DNA of 64,000 nt from Auanema rhodensis (GCA_964057225.1 OZ059898.1:14223767-14287766), one strand, 5' to 3'. Counted from the stretch's first letter, positions 11,426 through 24,130 are shown. Translations and numbers: made by a program. Notes: generated by a model from the letters alone, not told the origin.

Positions 11426-14400
11426 TTAAAAGAAGTTTATTCTATCTTCTTCAATGCGATTAAATAGTTTAAAACCGAGGATAATGCCAGTAATCTAAAC
11501 AAAATTAATTATTTTCTTGAACTAAATCTCATTAGTATCATACCTCTATTATGGAGAGCGTGATAATAATAGCAAATATTGCAGAAAAATGAAGTAAATT
11601 TTGAGGATAAAGACGTTCAATGCATCCCTAAATTTCAAAATAAAGTAATAAAACTAAGAAAATACTGCTGAAATCTTATATTTATATTTACGAAAATAAA
11701 AGAAAATAAACATTCAGCTTAAAATGAGCCATAAAATGACACAAACCATTGAAGCAATCATGCATACATCACAATATCAAAAACCATATTGAGCTGCCAC
11801 ATAGAACTTGATAGCATCATATACACATATTAGCTTATGCGGCTTTTCTCAAAAGTATTCGTCTTCGGTTGCTATTGAATTACATAGCCAAAAGCCAACA
11901 ACTATACCAAATACCTGAGAGAAAATAAAATGTTATAGAGGTGTTAAAATGATTTGTTTATCATTGTTGTCGAACATAATGTAATTACCTGAATTAAAGC
12001 AATAAAGACAACAGTCCATGCTACAATTTTGAAGTGAAAAGCTAATTCTTGGAAGGATTCAGCTATTTTCTCGTAACAACCCTGTAATATCACAACATCG
12101 AAAGCTTTAAAATGCATAACAATACGCTAACAGGCTATATCTACACTATATCTATACTATATCTACACTATACTATATGTATAATATAAATAAATAAATA
12201 TATAACTCACGTCTTTATATCGAGAAATTAAATGGCACGGTCTTTGAAGTCGGCCATTCAGTGGAGGACAGCATGCAGGTGGAAAAGCATATTTCCCTTT
12301 CGTTAACAAGAACCATCCAGATTCGTTGAATTCGCCTTTTTTGGAATCCACTCCGCAGCAGTTTTTCTATAACATTAAACTATTCATAAATAAATATAAA
12401 TAATTGTTCACCTCTTGCATTAGCTTATCCCATGCGGTTTTAACTAGTATGCTGTCCCCTTTTTGCCACGGGCCATCTGTTCCATTATACATTCGTAATG
12501 ATGATCTAAGAATTTCCCGAAAATCATTTTCAAACTGAAATTTATAAAATTAAATAATTATAAAATATAATTAAAAAATAAATGAAAATATGTATATATT
12601 GTATATTAACCATTCTTTGCATATGCATAAAAGAAAATGAAATGTTCACGTCTTCACGACTTTCACGTGAATTTTACGTGAACATTTAGCGCGCTATTTA
12701 AAAAAAATGTTTTTTTAAACATTGTTCCCTTTTTCATTATTAAAAGCTGCTCCCTCTTTCTTGTTATTCTTATTTTTTTTATTTCCTTTCTAAGAAATAT
12801 ATATATATATATGTTTTTTATTGTGAACCTAATATTGCAAAGAACATTTTCAAAAATAATTCTTTTAAACAAAAAAAAGAAAGAAAAAGAAATGTAATTT
12901 GATGAAGTATTCATATATAGACAATCTTTGTTCGAACCCCACAAATATAAAATGATAGATTTTCATGCTAAAATTTATTTATTTTTTCTTTTAATTTGTG
13001 GATATACTTCTATACTTTTTGAATTACCCGAGATAAATCAGAAATTTGCAGAACAATTAATGAGTTTTGTGATTAGTTTTTTTCGAAATGAGGGTAGATA
13101 TTGATGATCAGTTGCAGTTGATGAAAGTGCTTTGTCTTTCAAATATTTGAAATAGTAATTAGTAATGAAATTAAACATAAATCTTCCTGATTTTTGTTTT
13201 AACAACTGTTACAAGTCTATCTCAATATAATTGAAAACTAGTATGTTATGTACTAGCTTTAAAGCTGAGACTTTTCACATTGGCAGATAAAGAGAGACAA
13301 AATGATAGAAGGAGAGAAAAAGAGAAACAGAGAAAGTGACAGGAGATGCATAAAAAGTTTTTTTTTCTTTGAAAAATATCTAATCTTTTCACATCTTGTA
13401 CAACCGATATACAATAATAAGTTGTAGCTGTTGTTATTGATATCAGAATCCGTGCTCATTGGAGGAGATGTTGAATGTAAGCAGCACGACATACATCGAC
13501 AATACTTTCGGATGAGACGTGAAATGATGAGGAAGGAAAGAAGATGCCTACTTCATGGCTTCCGCGCTATTGCATCCGTAATCATTACCCTTCCCCCCCC
13601 CCCCTTCAAGAGAGTTCTTGAATTCTATATCTTCTATCATCATCATCATCATCAACCTTTTTTTCGTTCATCATCTGCGTACTCAGAGTATATTCTTTTC
13701 ACATGCAAAGTAAAAAAAAATAGAAAAAGAAGAAAAATGTTCAAAACATTTGAAAAAACAACAGTCCCTCACGGTGTTAGTTACACACATATGTTTATCT
13801 AGAGATGTTCGTTGCAGAACTTTTTTTTTCTTTTTTTTTTTGATTTTTTCAGACCAAAAGATGATGAATTCAGCATTTTTATCACTTACCATATTACTGT
13901 GCATGGCAGCATATATAGCAGCAGTTATCTCGGTAGCCAAAATGATCATTAAGCATGTAGCATACTGAAAAAAAAAGTTAAAAAGCCATGTATAAACCAA
14001 TAAATCACTTAAACACCATCGTATTTTGCTATCAGCCTTTATCACAAATATTATTTAAGTGATAGCAAATGAAATTGCAAGAAAGGTGAAGCATGAATAA
14101 AAGGAATGAATAAGATTTGTATTTATTATTATTTTCGAATTTTCTTCATAAAATTAGAATGAAATTTGATATTTTTTATAATAAAAAAATTCTATAATCC
14201 CTCACAAACTTATTGGATATGAAATTGAGCAATTATTAGATGAATACATATGTTTTACAGACTCTGCTCGACATTTCATTATTTTGACTGAATTCAGAAT
14301 AAAGATATTTGTTATTCAATACGTAAAATGTAATTTTTATGCTCCATTTGCCTACTTTGTTCTTTGAAATCTGTCAAAAGTGCATAATGTAATTGAAATA

Positions 14401-15590
14401 TAAGTTTGACGCGAAGTTTTCGATTTCGATTTCAGCTTCATATCTTCATATTTCCATTTTTTTTAAAACTGAAACATCTATTCTATTAAGCTTCCCCTCA
14501 TCTCATTCAACATCTAACATCGTGCTTTTTGTGTTATTTGGTTAGAGTATCAGCAATATACACTTTAATATTAGCAATTGCTCATAATGATTTCTTCAGT
14601 TAAGGTCATATTGCATGAGGAAGTGAGAAGAGTCTCATTCGTTCGCTTGCTCGTTTGATCAAAAAAAATGTCATTTCAACGTCCATATTGTCAATTTTGA
14701 ATTTCATCTATAGAAGTGGTATTTGAGTGCCCTTCTGTATTTATCTTATCTGTATATATTCATTTATCTGCATAAACCTCACATAGACACAGGACACACA
14801 AAACACCCCCACGTCGTAAATCATTTTCAATTGAAAGAAAAAGTTTAAAGGTCTAAATAGCGTGGTTAGTTAAAAGTTTTCTTTCTCTTCTATCAATCTC
14901 ACTATTTCCTGCTTATCCAATGAATGCTTCACCCTCGCCCTCTCACCTATAGTTAGAAGTCACGCTGATTGATTGACTGATAGCCAATCATACAAATGAT
15001 CATTGAGCACAAAAAACTTGCTAAATAAATTCAAAACAGGTGCTAATTCAACGTAAAATGGAAAAAACTCATAGAAATGGATATAGATGTATATATAAGG
15101 GAAATATCATGAATTGCGAATAAATTGCTCAAAACCTACGCAACATAACAGCGGACGCCATTCTTTCGCTGATCCACAGCATCCAAGAAAAGCCACAAAA
15201 ATAACGGTCAGGCCTCCACCAACGAGAAGATACCCAATCTGTCGTACCGCAGTTGGTTTTGTGGCCTGTAATTCAACATGTTCTATATAACAACTTGACT
15301 AAGTTGACTAACTAAATCACGTAAACCAGCATTTTCTTCATAGCCTCGAACTTGGGCTGTAGCAAATGAAAGATTATCAATAGCATATTTGTCGAAAACA
15401 AGCCAACATCCAATGCCAACACAAACTATTCCACAGACCTATAGAAAACAACAAAAAAAAATTATTATCCAGAAGATGATGATGAGTTATTGTAATTTGA
15501 ACAATAAATTTCAATCAAACTGACCAAAAAAACTAAATTGAAGATGAACAAAGAGAACTTGAGAGCTCTGGCAGTACAGCTTAGTGCCAT
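11426..15590 (-). CDS. Tetraspanin with two alternative terminal exon pairs
   Basis: Four-TM membrane organiser. Exons: 15525-15590, 15313-15438, 15140-15265, 13890-13964, 12412-12534, 12211-12366, then either 11989-12081 plus 11849-11914 (tail A, 276 aa) or 11544-11627 plus 11426-11494 (tail B, 274 aa). All junctions are phase 0. Visible: TM1 (LKFSLFIFNLVFLVCGIVC), small loop, TM2 with GYLLVGGGLTVIFVAFLGCC, TM3 starting with the C of YATCLMIILATEITAAIY, and a large loop with KNCCGVD (the CCG signature) and PPACCPP. Each tail then supplies its own last loop cysteine (GCYEKIAESF or GCIERLYPQN), its own TM4 and its own cytosolic end. Introns of 1.2 and 1.4 kb flank the TM3 exon. The family is certain; the member is not assigned. 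Confidence 0.93.
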
Positions 15591-16599
15591 GACTGTTTAT
15601 GAGATGCAACTGTTACACGGTGACTAATAAAATCATCTGAAGTTTCAAAGTAATTTAGACGTTGAAATTGAAGGAAAAAGACAAAAAAACGGATATATAA
15701 TAAGGTGCAACAGCAGAAGCAGCATTGTGGAGAGCGATGCCGAGCAATGAATTACTCAAGTAGTAAAGACATCAATGAAGATCAAAATTCTGAATGTAAC
15801 ACGAGAAGCTGTATTACTCCTGATGACAGGAAATTAGGATGAAACATCAGAATTCTAACTGCTCCTTCTTAGTTTTCTTTTTCTCTCAAAAATTTTTGAG
15901 TTATAAGATAATCGGATGGAAGAGAATCGGAAGTAACAGCAGGCAGGTCTCTTACTCCCAGAAGACACAAGTCTCTAGGATTAAAGGAACAACTGTTGTG
16001 AGGACAATCAAAACGAGGTCGGATATAGTATAGCTTTCAAAGAAGATTCTTTTCCTTCTAGTTCCCAAAAAAAAACATTTTTTTATTAAAAAACTAGTAA
16101 TTGAAGGAACAACAATCAGCTATCTGCATACAGGATTGGGTTACCTCATCATCATTTGCAAATATTGCTTAGTTTACGGAAATCTTCAAAGATCTCAATG
16201 TTAGTATCAGATAAAACCTGGTGTGAAGGAAGGAAAACGGAAAGAATGGCTGATTCTTATGACAGCTGTACTTATGTTTATGTATTTTTCAGTTATGAAA
16301 CTTCATACATTCCGTTAAGCAAAGGTTTTTCCTGAAGAAAGAAAAAAACTTTTTTTCTGTCAAGTTTAAAACATTTACGAGAAATTCAAACTTTTGATTG
16401 GCTTCAACATAGCTTTAGATTTATTTTGGAAGAACAAAGTAGAGAAGACGTTTTTTTAATCGAAGAATACACAGACTGATAGGAAGACAAAGAGAAACGT
16501 CAAGCTTAAATGCTCTGCTACTGCTAATGTTCGTATAAATCTGTTCGTTTGAAGGCGATGGAAGTCATAAACTGAATTAGCTACATCGTACCATATAAC

Positions 16600-16806
16600 A
16601 TGGATGAATATCCTTTGGTTCATTACGAGACGACCACCATGAGGGTGCCGATTGATGCTGATTCTGCGTCTGCTACTACAGATGATGATATTCGTCGTGA
16701 GACAGTTAACGACGACTCCGAAGTTGATGACACGCAAACTGCAGCTTTGCTCATTCTAAAATCACTGGACGATCAAACTCATCAGTTGAAATTCAATTAT
16801 GGTTGA
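16600..16806 (+). CDS. Candidate small acidic protein or orphan exon, unknown
   Basis: A 68-codon frame starting MDEYPLVHYETTTMRVPIDA, acidic and Thr/Ser/Asp-rich, with base composition closer to neighbouring exons than to the AT-rich intergenic DNA. An in-frame stop lies at 16573-16575, and an acceptor-like TTAG at 16580 could mark trans-splicing. No domain or homologue is recognised. A GA tract begins about 45 bp after the stop. It may be a chance frame. Confidence 0.3.
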   Translation: MDEYPLVHYETTTMRVPIDADSASATTDDDIRRETVNDDSEVDDTQTAALLILKSLDDQTHQLKFNYG

Positions 16807-16848
16807 TGGATATGACATTATGAGATGGAAAGAAATTCATAATATAGA

Positions 16849-16858
16849 AGAGAGAGAG

Positions 16859-16910
<52 letters not shown>

Positions 16911-16969
16911 AAAGAGAGAGAAAAAGAGAGAGAGAGAGAGAGAGAAAGAGAAAGAGAGAGAGAAAGAAG
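16849..16969. repeat. (GA)n / GAAA-rich microsatellite
   Basis: About 120 bp of almost pure purine GA repeat with interspersed GAAAGAGAAAA units. Both strands show long open frames of Glu/Arg or Ser/Leu repeats that are artefacts of the repeat. Confidence 0.95.
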
Positions 16970-17263
16970 ATACAATGTAAAACAAATGAGATTCAATAGA
17001 TTATTTATTTATATTTCATAAAACAGCGACCCATTATTGACATGTTGTACAAGTTTTGTTAGAATAATCTTGTAGTATGAAATATTAGTAGCTCTGTACA
17101 AAGTATATAATAAATCTTTTTTTCTGTTAAAACCATCAACTTTACAATCGTCTTTACAGTCTATATTCACAAAAATGGAGAGCAAAACCATATAACTATG
17201 ATATATGAAAATAGATATTCTGTAGTTTTGTCTTTTAGCACAGGGTAAGGGAAATTCTGTTGT

Positions 17264-20200
17264 TTAACGTTGGGCTTCGTTCAGAATTTGCAAAATTCTG
17301 ATGAACAGGTTGATGATATCCATGTACAGGGTGATGCAAGCAAGGATATAATCTTCAGGAGATAAGTGATTCATGATCATGTCCAGATCAATGACTAAGA
17401 GGAGACAGAAGATTCCAGCTCCAATGACATTGATGGCGAAGTTGAATGCGGAGGACATGAAGAAGACCTGTAAGAACGATTATAAGGCTGATATGAGAAG
17501 CATGATAAATACCTGCAAAATGCTGGCCATCATGAGAACTCCGATTAAGCTGAAGCCCAAGGCATAATGTTTTACGAAATCTCTCTTCGATTGAAGAGTA
17601 TAGAGGAAAAGGGAGAATACTATCACAGCAGTAAGAAGAACAGCTTCGATGATAATTTTGAGTTCGAATAAGCTGACTGAAAAAAAGAAAATTTTATTGA
17701 GTGAAGTTTGCTGAAGAAGGAAGGTATTCTTTTAAACTTTTAAACTCACCAACGCAACCAAGAGTTAAAGCTTGAACCGTAGTAAAGGAAGCCAAAAGAA
17801 TATAATTAGTTGGAACATTGTGTGCATGGAAGTGAAGAGAGATGAGAAGACCAATAGAAGCAAATAAGCTGGGGAATACTACCCATGATCTGCAAAAAAT
17901 GAAATTAGAATCTTAACATATGAATTAAAATTATTATTATTATTAAACTTGTATGATATATATATATAAAGTTAATGTATATTATATATTCTGAATTATT
18001 TAGTTATTGAGCAGAAGATGCAAGAAAAATTATGACAACAGACAGAGAAAAGATGATGGCTAAGTAGAAGAAACTAAAAGAGAGAGAGAGAGAGAGAGAG
18101 ACTGAAGCATTTATAGAGAGAGAGGATGCAAAATGAAGGTCGAAGATGATGTAAGCTCTGGGAAGATGTAGTATCACGCAATAATGGTCTTTATTATGAT
18201 TTCCCATGTTCGATCTCTAACATTTGATAGATGTATAAAAGCCTATGCTGCTGTCTGGAGGTCTGGTATATCTCAGAGTTCTATTTACGATCATGTTTTT
18301 ATTTTTAACTCGTATTCTCTCACGTTTTCGCAGGTTATAGCACTTCCATGGAGGTCCGTGTAGAACGCGACTTCAATATTTTTCAATTGCGTTATAAAAG
18401 TTTGCCACCATTGACAGAACAACCAGGCTTTTCCTCGAAAACAGAAAAGGTCACCGCGATAGCGTGATGGTCTTTCCGATTTGGGTGCAACCTCTAGCCA
18501 AAAGCACATGTGATTCTAATTCTAGGAGCTACACGTAAATAGGGAAGAAAATCCCGGAGCCATCCTTCTCTTAATCCCATTTTCTTAGATCAATGGTCTC
18601 TTCTACACTGGGTCCCTGCTTCTGAATTGCTCTCATCCTTCCGTCTTCCAAATAAATTAGTAACATCTGCCGTAACTCAATCGTGTTCCTTCCATTTTCC
18701 ACATTTTGCATCATTCCATGATACAGCCTTTTCCTTTATTTTGACGAACAGCAGCAGCGGCACCCATATTCTTCCATAAGCTTTACACCGTCATTCTGAT
18801 CTGTCAACCAACCAAAAAGCGACCAAAACATCATTTAATGAGTCAAATGACTCTGAGCTTTAAAAAGGCACTTAAACCACTTACTTACGAGAATAACTAG
18901 GTGCCGAAAGCAATATATTGTGGTAAAAGGCAGTTTATTTCGTTCAACATATGTTCAAAGCAATATCTTCACCTCTCTTTCTCTGCCCATATCAATTCTA
19001 CTAACATATATCATAACGGAAGTCACGCAAATAGAGATCCATTCAGTTAGTTTCCCTTATATGATCCTCTTCTTCTTCTTCTACTTCTTCTTCTACTTCT
19101 TCTTCTACTTCTTCTTCTTCTTCTTCTTCTTTTTCTAGTTCTTTTCTACTTTTTCTTCTCATCTATGTCTCTCTCTTTTTCTTTTTTTTTTCTAAAGAGT
19201 TGTTAGTCTACACTGCCGCCAGCTCCCTCTATCCGTATTTGCCCTTTCCATTGAAGCTAGTGTGGTATATTCTTCCTATTTCTTTTTATCTTTCTTTTTT
19301 TGTTGCATATATTCATCTATGGCTCCAAGATTGACCTTAATAATCGGCTTTTTACTTATCAGACCACGGTTATGATAACCTTTAAACCAAAATTGCAACT
19401 TTTCACTTATCAAACACATAAGCTCTGTACTTACAGCTATAATACTTTTATATTTTTCAACGTGTGATAAGACGATTATATGACCCTTTAGATAATCTCA
19501 ATGAAATCAGCAAAAGTCGGTGTCGCTCGGCAAATCGAAAAAAAAGAGAAACCGGTAGCTACCGGAAGAAAGTCATCCACATCATCAAAAGGAACTCTAC
19601 ATTCTGCTAGAAGTAATGAAGACAAAGAAACTTATACCAGGTTTTTTTTCTGTCATAAGGTCACTGATACAAAAATTCTTCAAATTATTAGGAAAGAGCT
19701 TAAAGAATATCGACAACTATTCAATATGTTTGACACTGATGGATCAGGAGCGATTGGTGAATCATTCATTTTATAAAAAGTTGTTAAGTCATTTGCAACC
19801 TTTATAGGCAACGAAGAACTTAAACAAGCTATGTTGAGTATAGGAATGCATGCAAATGAATCAGAAATTGATAATGTTATAAGAGAGGTGATATAAACGT
19901 TTTCGATTAGCTTAAAAGGAAATACATCTTAAACGTTTACTAAGCTTATAAGTTTACCATTCATGTTATAAAGCTGTTAGTATACGCACTATGAATGAAA
20001 TCATTTTGATTTTAAAAACAGAAAAATGAAACATCAATGACTCATAATCCCTGATTTATCTTTTGCCCTTTTTAACGATCATAATAATTTTGTTGTTTCA
20101 GGTTGATGCCGATGGTAACGGTGAAATAGATTTTGAAGAATTTTGTGCTTGCATGAAGAAATCGCAAAGTATAGTTAAATCTACCAATGAGGAACTAATA

Positions 20201-21108
20201 AAGGAATGTTTCGAAATTTTCGACCAAGATCGTAATGGAATTATCACTGAAAACGAATTTAAAGTGGAAGAACCTATGAAACTTCAATGAACTCCATTTT
20301 TTTCAGTATGTGGCTAAAGAATTTGGAGATTTTAATGATGAACTAGCAGAAAAGGTATTCAGAGAATTAGATGTTTCTGCCAATGGACACTTGTCAGCTG
20401 ATCAATTTGCAACAATTGTAGAAGATTATCTATTATCTGAGCCTTTTCCTAGGCTTGAAGAACTTCAGGTCAATGAAGGAGTTTAAGTTAGTAGTTTTTA
20501 TAATATTTTTGTAGTTTTTAAAATATTTTAGAGTCCGAAAATGGGAATTTACGAAGCAGAAACGGACAAATCCTCTTCAAAACAATGTAGTTTATATAAA
20601 AATAAATTGTTTTTACTAAAATAACTTACTGTGTTTTTACAAACTCTTGAACACCAGGAGTGGCATATAAAGCTGTACAAATGGCTGTTGTGAGAATAAT
20701 TTGGAATGACAAAATACCGAAGACTTTTCTAAGAAATCCTGCAACAAGTGCATTTTTAAAATCCGATAAAAAAGCTTGAGAATTACCTAAGCGGATTGAG
20801 ACTTTCTCACTGGCAACTGTTCCCATTTTGGCATTCAAATTTCTGCCAATCATGTCACGAGGCCATAAGTTAGAAGGCTCGGTTCTAAAAATAAAATTAA
20901 TTAATATCGAAGGTTAAGCTTTGGATTAAGTTGATTGAAGTTGATTATTTGCTTCGTGATTACAAAGATGGATTAATACTCACCTGACCTCATCCTCTTC
21001 TCGGTCACTATCTAACAAACCAGCCTAAATAATTAAAGGATAAACTAAAGCATTTATTGGAAAACAAACCTCAGCATCATCTCTATGATACGTACGAATT
21101 GAAGTCAT
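17264..21108 (-). CDS. TMBIM4-like (lifeguard 4 / Bax inhibitor family) membrane protein
   Basis: Multi-pass Golgi/ER membrane protein of the family that modulates calcium leak and apoptosis. The first exon starts [13 protein letters not shown] at 21108, followed by an acidic segment ([11 protein letters not shown]). The exon at about 20632-20886 carries VSIRLG then [20 protein letters not shown], split by a 48-bp intron (20739-20786) whose removal restores the family's R(x)FLRKVY-type start of TM1. A 2.7-kb intron follows, then exons at about 17264-17890: [54 protein letters not shown] and [20 protein letters not shown], ending [18 protein letters not shown]. The D..HxxSPEDYxLA..LYxDIINLF signature is diagnostic of TMBIM4 (C. 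elegans tmbi-4 type). The large intron contains an opposite-strand EF-hand gene. Confidence 0.94.
18078..18123. repeat. GA microsatellite inside TMBIM4 intron
   Basis: A GA tract of about 30 bp and a shorter one just after it, inside the 2.7-kb intron. Confidence 0.8.
19067..19136. repeat. (TTC)n / CTTCTTCTTCTA array inside TMBIM4 intron
   Basis: About 70 bp of TTC repeats broken regularly by TAC, giving three 15-bp-like units, then pure CTT. It lies about 360 bp upstream of the nested EF-hand gene. Confidence 0.85.
19501..20486 (+). CDS. Calmodulin/centrin-like four EF-hand protein, nested in TMBIM4 intron
   Basis: Calcium-binding protein of about 200 residues. Exons 19501-19640, 19692-19756, 19808-19887, 20102-20263 and 20307-20486 join in frame. 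A basic N-terminal extension ([17 protein letters not shown] ... [14 protein letters not shown]) precedes the EF-hands. Loops: [24 protein letters not shown] and [12 protein letters not shown] are canonical; loop 4, [12 protein letters not shown], ends in Gln instead of Glu and has Ser at position 3, so it probably binds calcium weakly or not at all. The first intron (19641-19691, 51 bp) is a multiple of three without a stop, so retention would insert 17 residues; the calmodulin-like start [11 protein letters not shown] appears only after its removal. The whole gene lies on the opposite strand within one intron of the TMBIM4-like gene. Confidence 0.9.
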
Positions 21109-21826
21109 TCTCGTTATGGAGAACAAGGTTCAATAATCCTGCAAGCATTAGAAATATATATTGATTGAAAAAATAACGAAATGAAAGCCATGAGACAAAA
21201 CAACAAACAAAAGGAAATAAACTTCAAAACAAATTGTTTGTTAGGAGCTTTATGGTTCATTTTAGTTGATTACTCGATGTGAAACGGTAAGCCACATCAT
21301 ACGACACCCCAACGGGCCAATCGATAAAAAGCACGCACACAAAACGCTTGGACATATTTTATTTTTTCATTGTTCTGTAGATATTACCATTGGTGTTCAT
21401 GCTACACTTTCAAACAGTATGACATTTCAATTGAAGTATTAATATATTTATAAATCAAACAACAAGAAAAAAGAAAACATTCTCAGCAAAGGCATATTTC
21501 AGATATGAATGTATAACCATAATGTCTCAAGTGAAAATAGAAAGGAAAACCTGGGAAGATTCGTTACATAGAGATATGTTAAAACTATAGAAACTTGTGA
21601 GAGAAAAAAAATGTTACAACATTGTAAAAACAGAACAATGATAAGTCTCCAATTACCAAATAATTTGGCAAGAATTAATATAACCTAATTCGTCTATGTT
21701 AGGATCAACATACACGGACAATGTAAGGAAATTTCAAAACAGACATGTTAAACGGTTAGCAAAATATAAAAAAGAAGACTGAACGAAAACACATATATGT
21801 ATAGAGATGTTTAAAAATTATAAAGC
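21109..21826. other. Intergenic, 5' of TMBIM4-like and 3' of MCT
   Basis: AT-rich, without coding signal. It should contain the transporter 3' UTR and the TMBIM4 promoter. Confidence 0.5.
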
Positions 21827-24130
21827 CTACAGAGTTGGCATGGCAGCCTTCTCCGCTTTCTTCTGGTAATATGGAATGGCGAAAAGCATCAAACCGGAAA
21901 TCTGAAACACGTTAGTTATATATAGAATAATATATATAAACACTTACAAGAAGATTAACACCGCAGAAAGCGAATGAGTAGTTGTAACTTCCGAACCAAT
22001 CGGCTAAATAACCAGCAACTGGTGGTCCGAAGACAGTTCCTACTCCTTGCCAGAGCAATAAGAGACCGAAAGCATTGGTAAGCTTTTCTAGACCTAATAA
22101 GTCCACCAAAATCACACTGGTCAAGCAAATGTAGGAAGCAATAGAGAATCCGAAAAGACCAGCATATGTGGCCAAAGGTATAAACGAGTCAAATTTGTAA
22201 ACGAAGAGGGTCAAGATTCCACAGATCTGTAATTAAGAGGTTATAAGTGCTTTTGTTTTTGTTTATTTACAGAAAGAGAAATATTGTAGATCCATAGTCT
22301 GTTTCTGGCAGTATCTTCACCCAAACCATATGGAAGTGGAAGCTTATGATCCGCTACTACTCCAAATACAACACGACCCAAAGTGTTGAACAGTCCTGAA
22401 CATATTACGATAACGACCAAAAAAAGAGGATTAAAACCAACCAAAGGAAGATAAAACTTTGGGAGCATTTTCCTTGGAAATATTGAGTTTGGAAGCATGA
22501 AGTGGAAGGAAGAAAAGGGGTGAGTTGAATCCAACAGATGTCAACAGATTAGAAACAGCGAAGAGAAGGAAAGCAGGCTCCAAAAGAAGAGAGAGCGAAA
22601 GCATCTTAGAGATTGTCCTAAACGATAATAGTTAAACTAATAAAAACCACGGTATTATTTTACTTGAACATATTACGTCCTCCGGTGTTATCTGTGGTTT
22701 CAGAATCTTCGCTACCTTCGCGAACCTTGTCCAATTTTGTAGCTGACAAAGTGTGCTCCTTTCTCTTATGAAGAGAACCAGTTGATCTTAATATACCAGA
22801 TTCAAGAGGATTGGAGTTTTTATAAAGTCCAACCTGTACTTATCAGGATCTTCCTTGAATTCAGCAACATTTGTGATAGATCCAGTGAAGAAAACATCTT
22901 TTCTGTTTAGGTAACCTCCCTCCATTTCGGAAACAGTTCCGGTACGAGAACGGGGACGTAGGTGATTATCATCTGAAAACAAGCATATATTTGCCTAATT
23001 AATCTTATTTGAACAATACCTCCTTGCTCAGCGTCAGAATTAACGTCTTTAAGCGATTTTCCTCCATGAAGACTGTTTCCAGCGCTGGAACGAGAGCTAG
23101 TTCTAGTTCTGTTCTGCGGTGGAGCCAAAAGTGCAGCATTTTCCTAAAGGTCAATCGTGGTTTGTCAGCAAACAAGACGTCATGCGAACCTCAGCTGCAG
23201 CTCCCTCAGCTTCTTTAGTCTTAACATCAAGTTCTATTTCATCATTCGTAACTTCCTGGAACTTCAATGGTCGGAATGTGTATCCGCAAAAACCACATAG
23301 AATCAAAACAACTGAAAATAAGAAGTTCCCTCCACATTATCGGTTCGTAATCAAATTACCCAAGAAAGCCAAAAATACGGCTCTCCATCCATAATTTGCG
23401 ATGATGAAAGCGTTAATGGGAGAGAAAAGAACAGTTCCTACTCCTGCTCCAGCTACGGCAACTCCTGTAGCTAATGAACGATACCTTGAAAATTCAACAA
23501 TCAAAAGATGAACTTCAATGATAAGAATAAAGAAACTAACTTCTCAAAGTACATTGTAACAATTACGATAGCAGGACAGTACATGAGTCCAAATCCAAAA
23601 CCCATCACAACTCCTACGCTAATAATAATGTGCCACATTTCAGTTGCGAAGTAAGAAAGTCCACAACTACAAGGAACAAATTGAAAATATGAACCCTGAT
23701 GTTTTCATGATTACCCAACGAAAGCTACTGCAGATCCTAGGATAGTAGTTGCTCTACATCCATACTTATTACAAACAGCAGAAGCAATAGGTCCACATCC
23801 AAGTGTCAATCCTGTGAGAAGTGAGATAATCAATGAAGAAATTGTGTTATCTGCTTCGAACTCCTGAAAAAAATGAACTCGTACACACGCACTCATGGCC
23901 ACTACATAATCATAATTTATCTCCCTCTTAGAAGACAATGCCCTCTGCGACCAAACATCTGTTCAGATACTTACCACCATTAATGTTTCTACCAAAACTC
24001 CGAATGAATATACGAATCCATCAGCAAAGACATGAATAAAGAAGGATCCCAATACAACAACCCATCCCCAACCTCCATCAGGAGGTAGAGGAACTAGCTT
24101 GCCTGTATTCCCAGACGGGGTGCCAGTCAT
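21827..24130 (-). CDS. Monocarboxylate transporter-like protein (SLC16, MFS)
   Basis: Predicted 12-TM major-facilitator transporter for lactate/pyruvate-type substrates at the plasma membrane. The start MTGTPSGNTGKLVPLPPDGG at 24130 leads into the MCT signature PPDGGWGWVVVLGSFF. TM2-TM6 follow: FEADNTISSLIISLLTGL, GCGPIASAVCNKYGCRA, VVMGFGFGLMYCPAIVIVTM, FEKYRSLATGVAVAGAGVGT and LFSPINAFIIANYGWRAVFL. A long Ser-rich cytosolic loop (MAPPQNRTRTSSRSSAG..., GDDNHLRPRSRTGTVSEMEG) precedes TM7. The C-terminal half includes FNTLGRVVFGVVADHK and GLLLLWQGVGTVFGPPVAGY, ending YYQKKAEKAAMPTL. A small intron near 22390-22440 must be removed to keep frame. An acceptor (TTGTAG) ends one base before this ATG. 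An in-frame upstream exon exists (see 24940-25037), so this may not be the only start. Confidence 0.93.

Larger units (their letters stand above)
15591..17263. other. Intergenic with large GA tract and one candidate small ORF
   Basis: Lies upstream of the tetraspanin and downstream of the TMBIM4-like gene. It contains the long GA/GAAA tract at about 16849-16969 and a candidate acidic ORF at 16600-16806 listed separately. The remainder has no exon I can support. Confidence 0.5.

Noticed and set aside
12920-12945. B-box-like GGGGTTCGAACA on the minus strand
   Set aside because: No acceptor or anticodon stem can be folded around it, so not a tRNA.
13431-13802. 123-codon open frame on the plus strand
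   Set aside because: It lies in an intron of the tetraspanin, crosses a 12-C run and a CAT repeat, and has no motif or splice context.
16793-16999. Long open frames on both strands of Glu/Arg or Ser/Leu repeats
   Set aside because: They are produced by the GA tract, which lacks stops in several frames; the same happens at 2944-3132, 4258-4640 and 58856-59436.
22390-22450. Apparent frame break in the monocarboxylate transporter
   Set aside because: A short GT..AG intron between SSFG and LFNTLGRV removes it; not a pseudogene.
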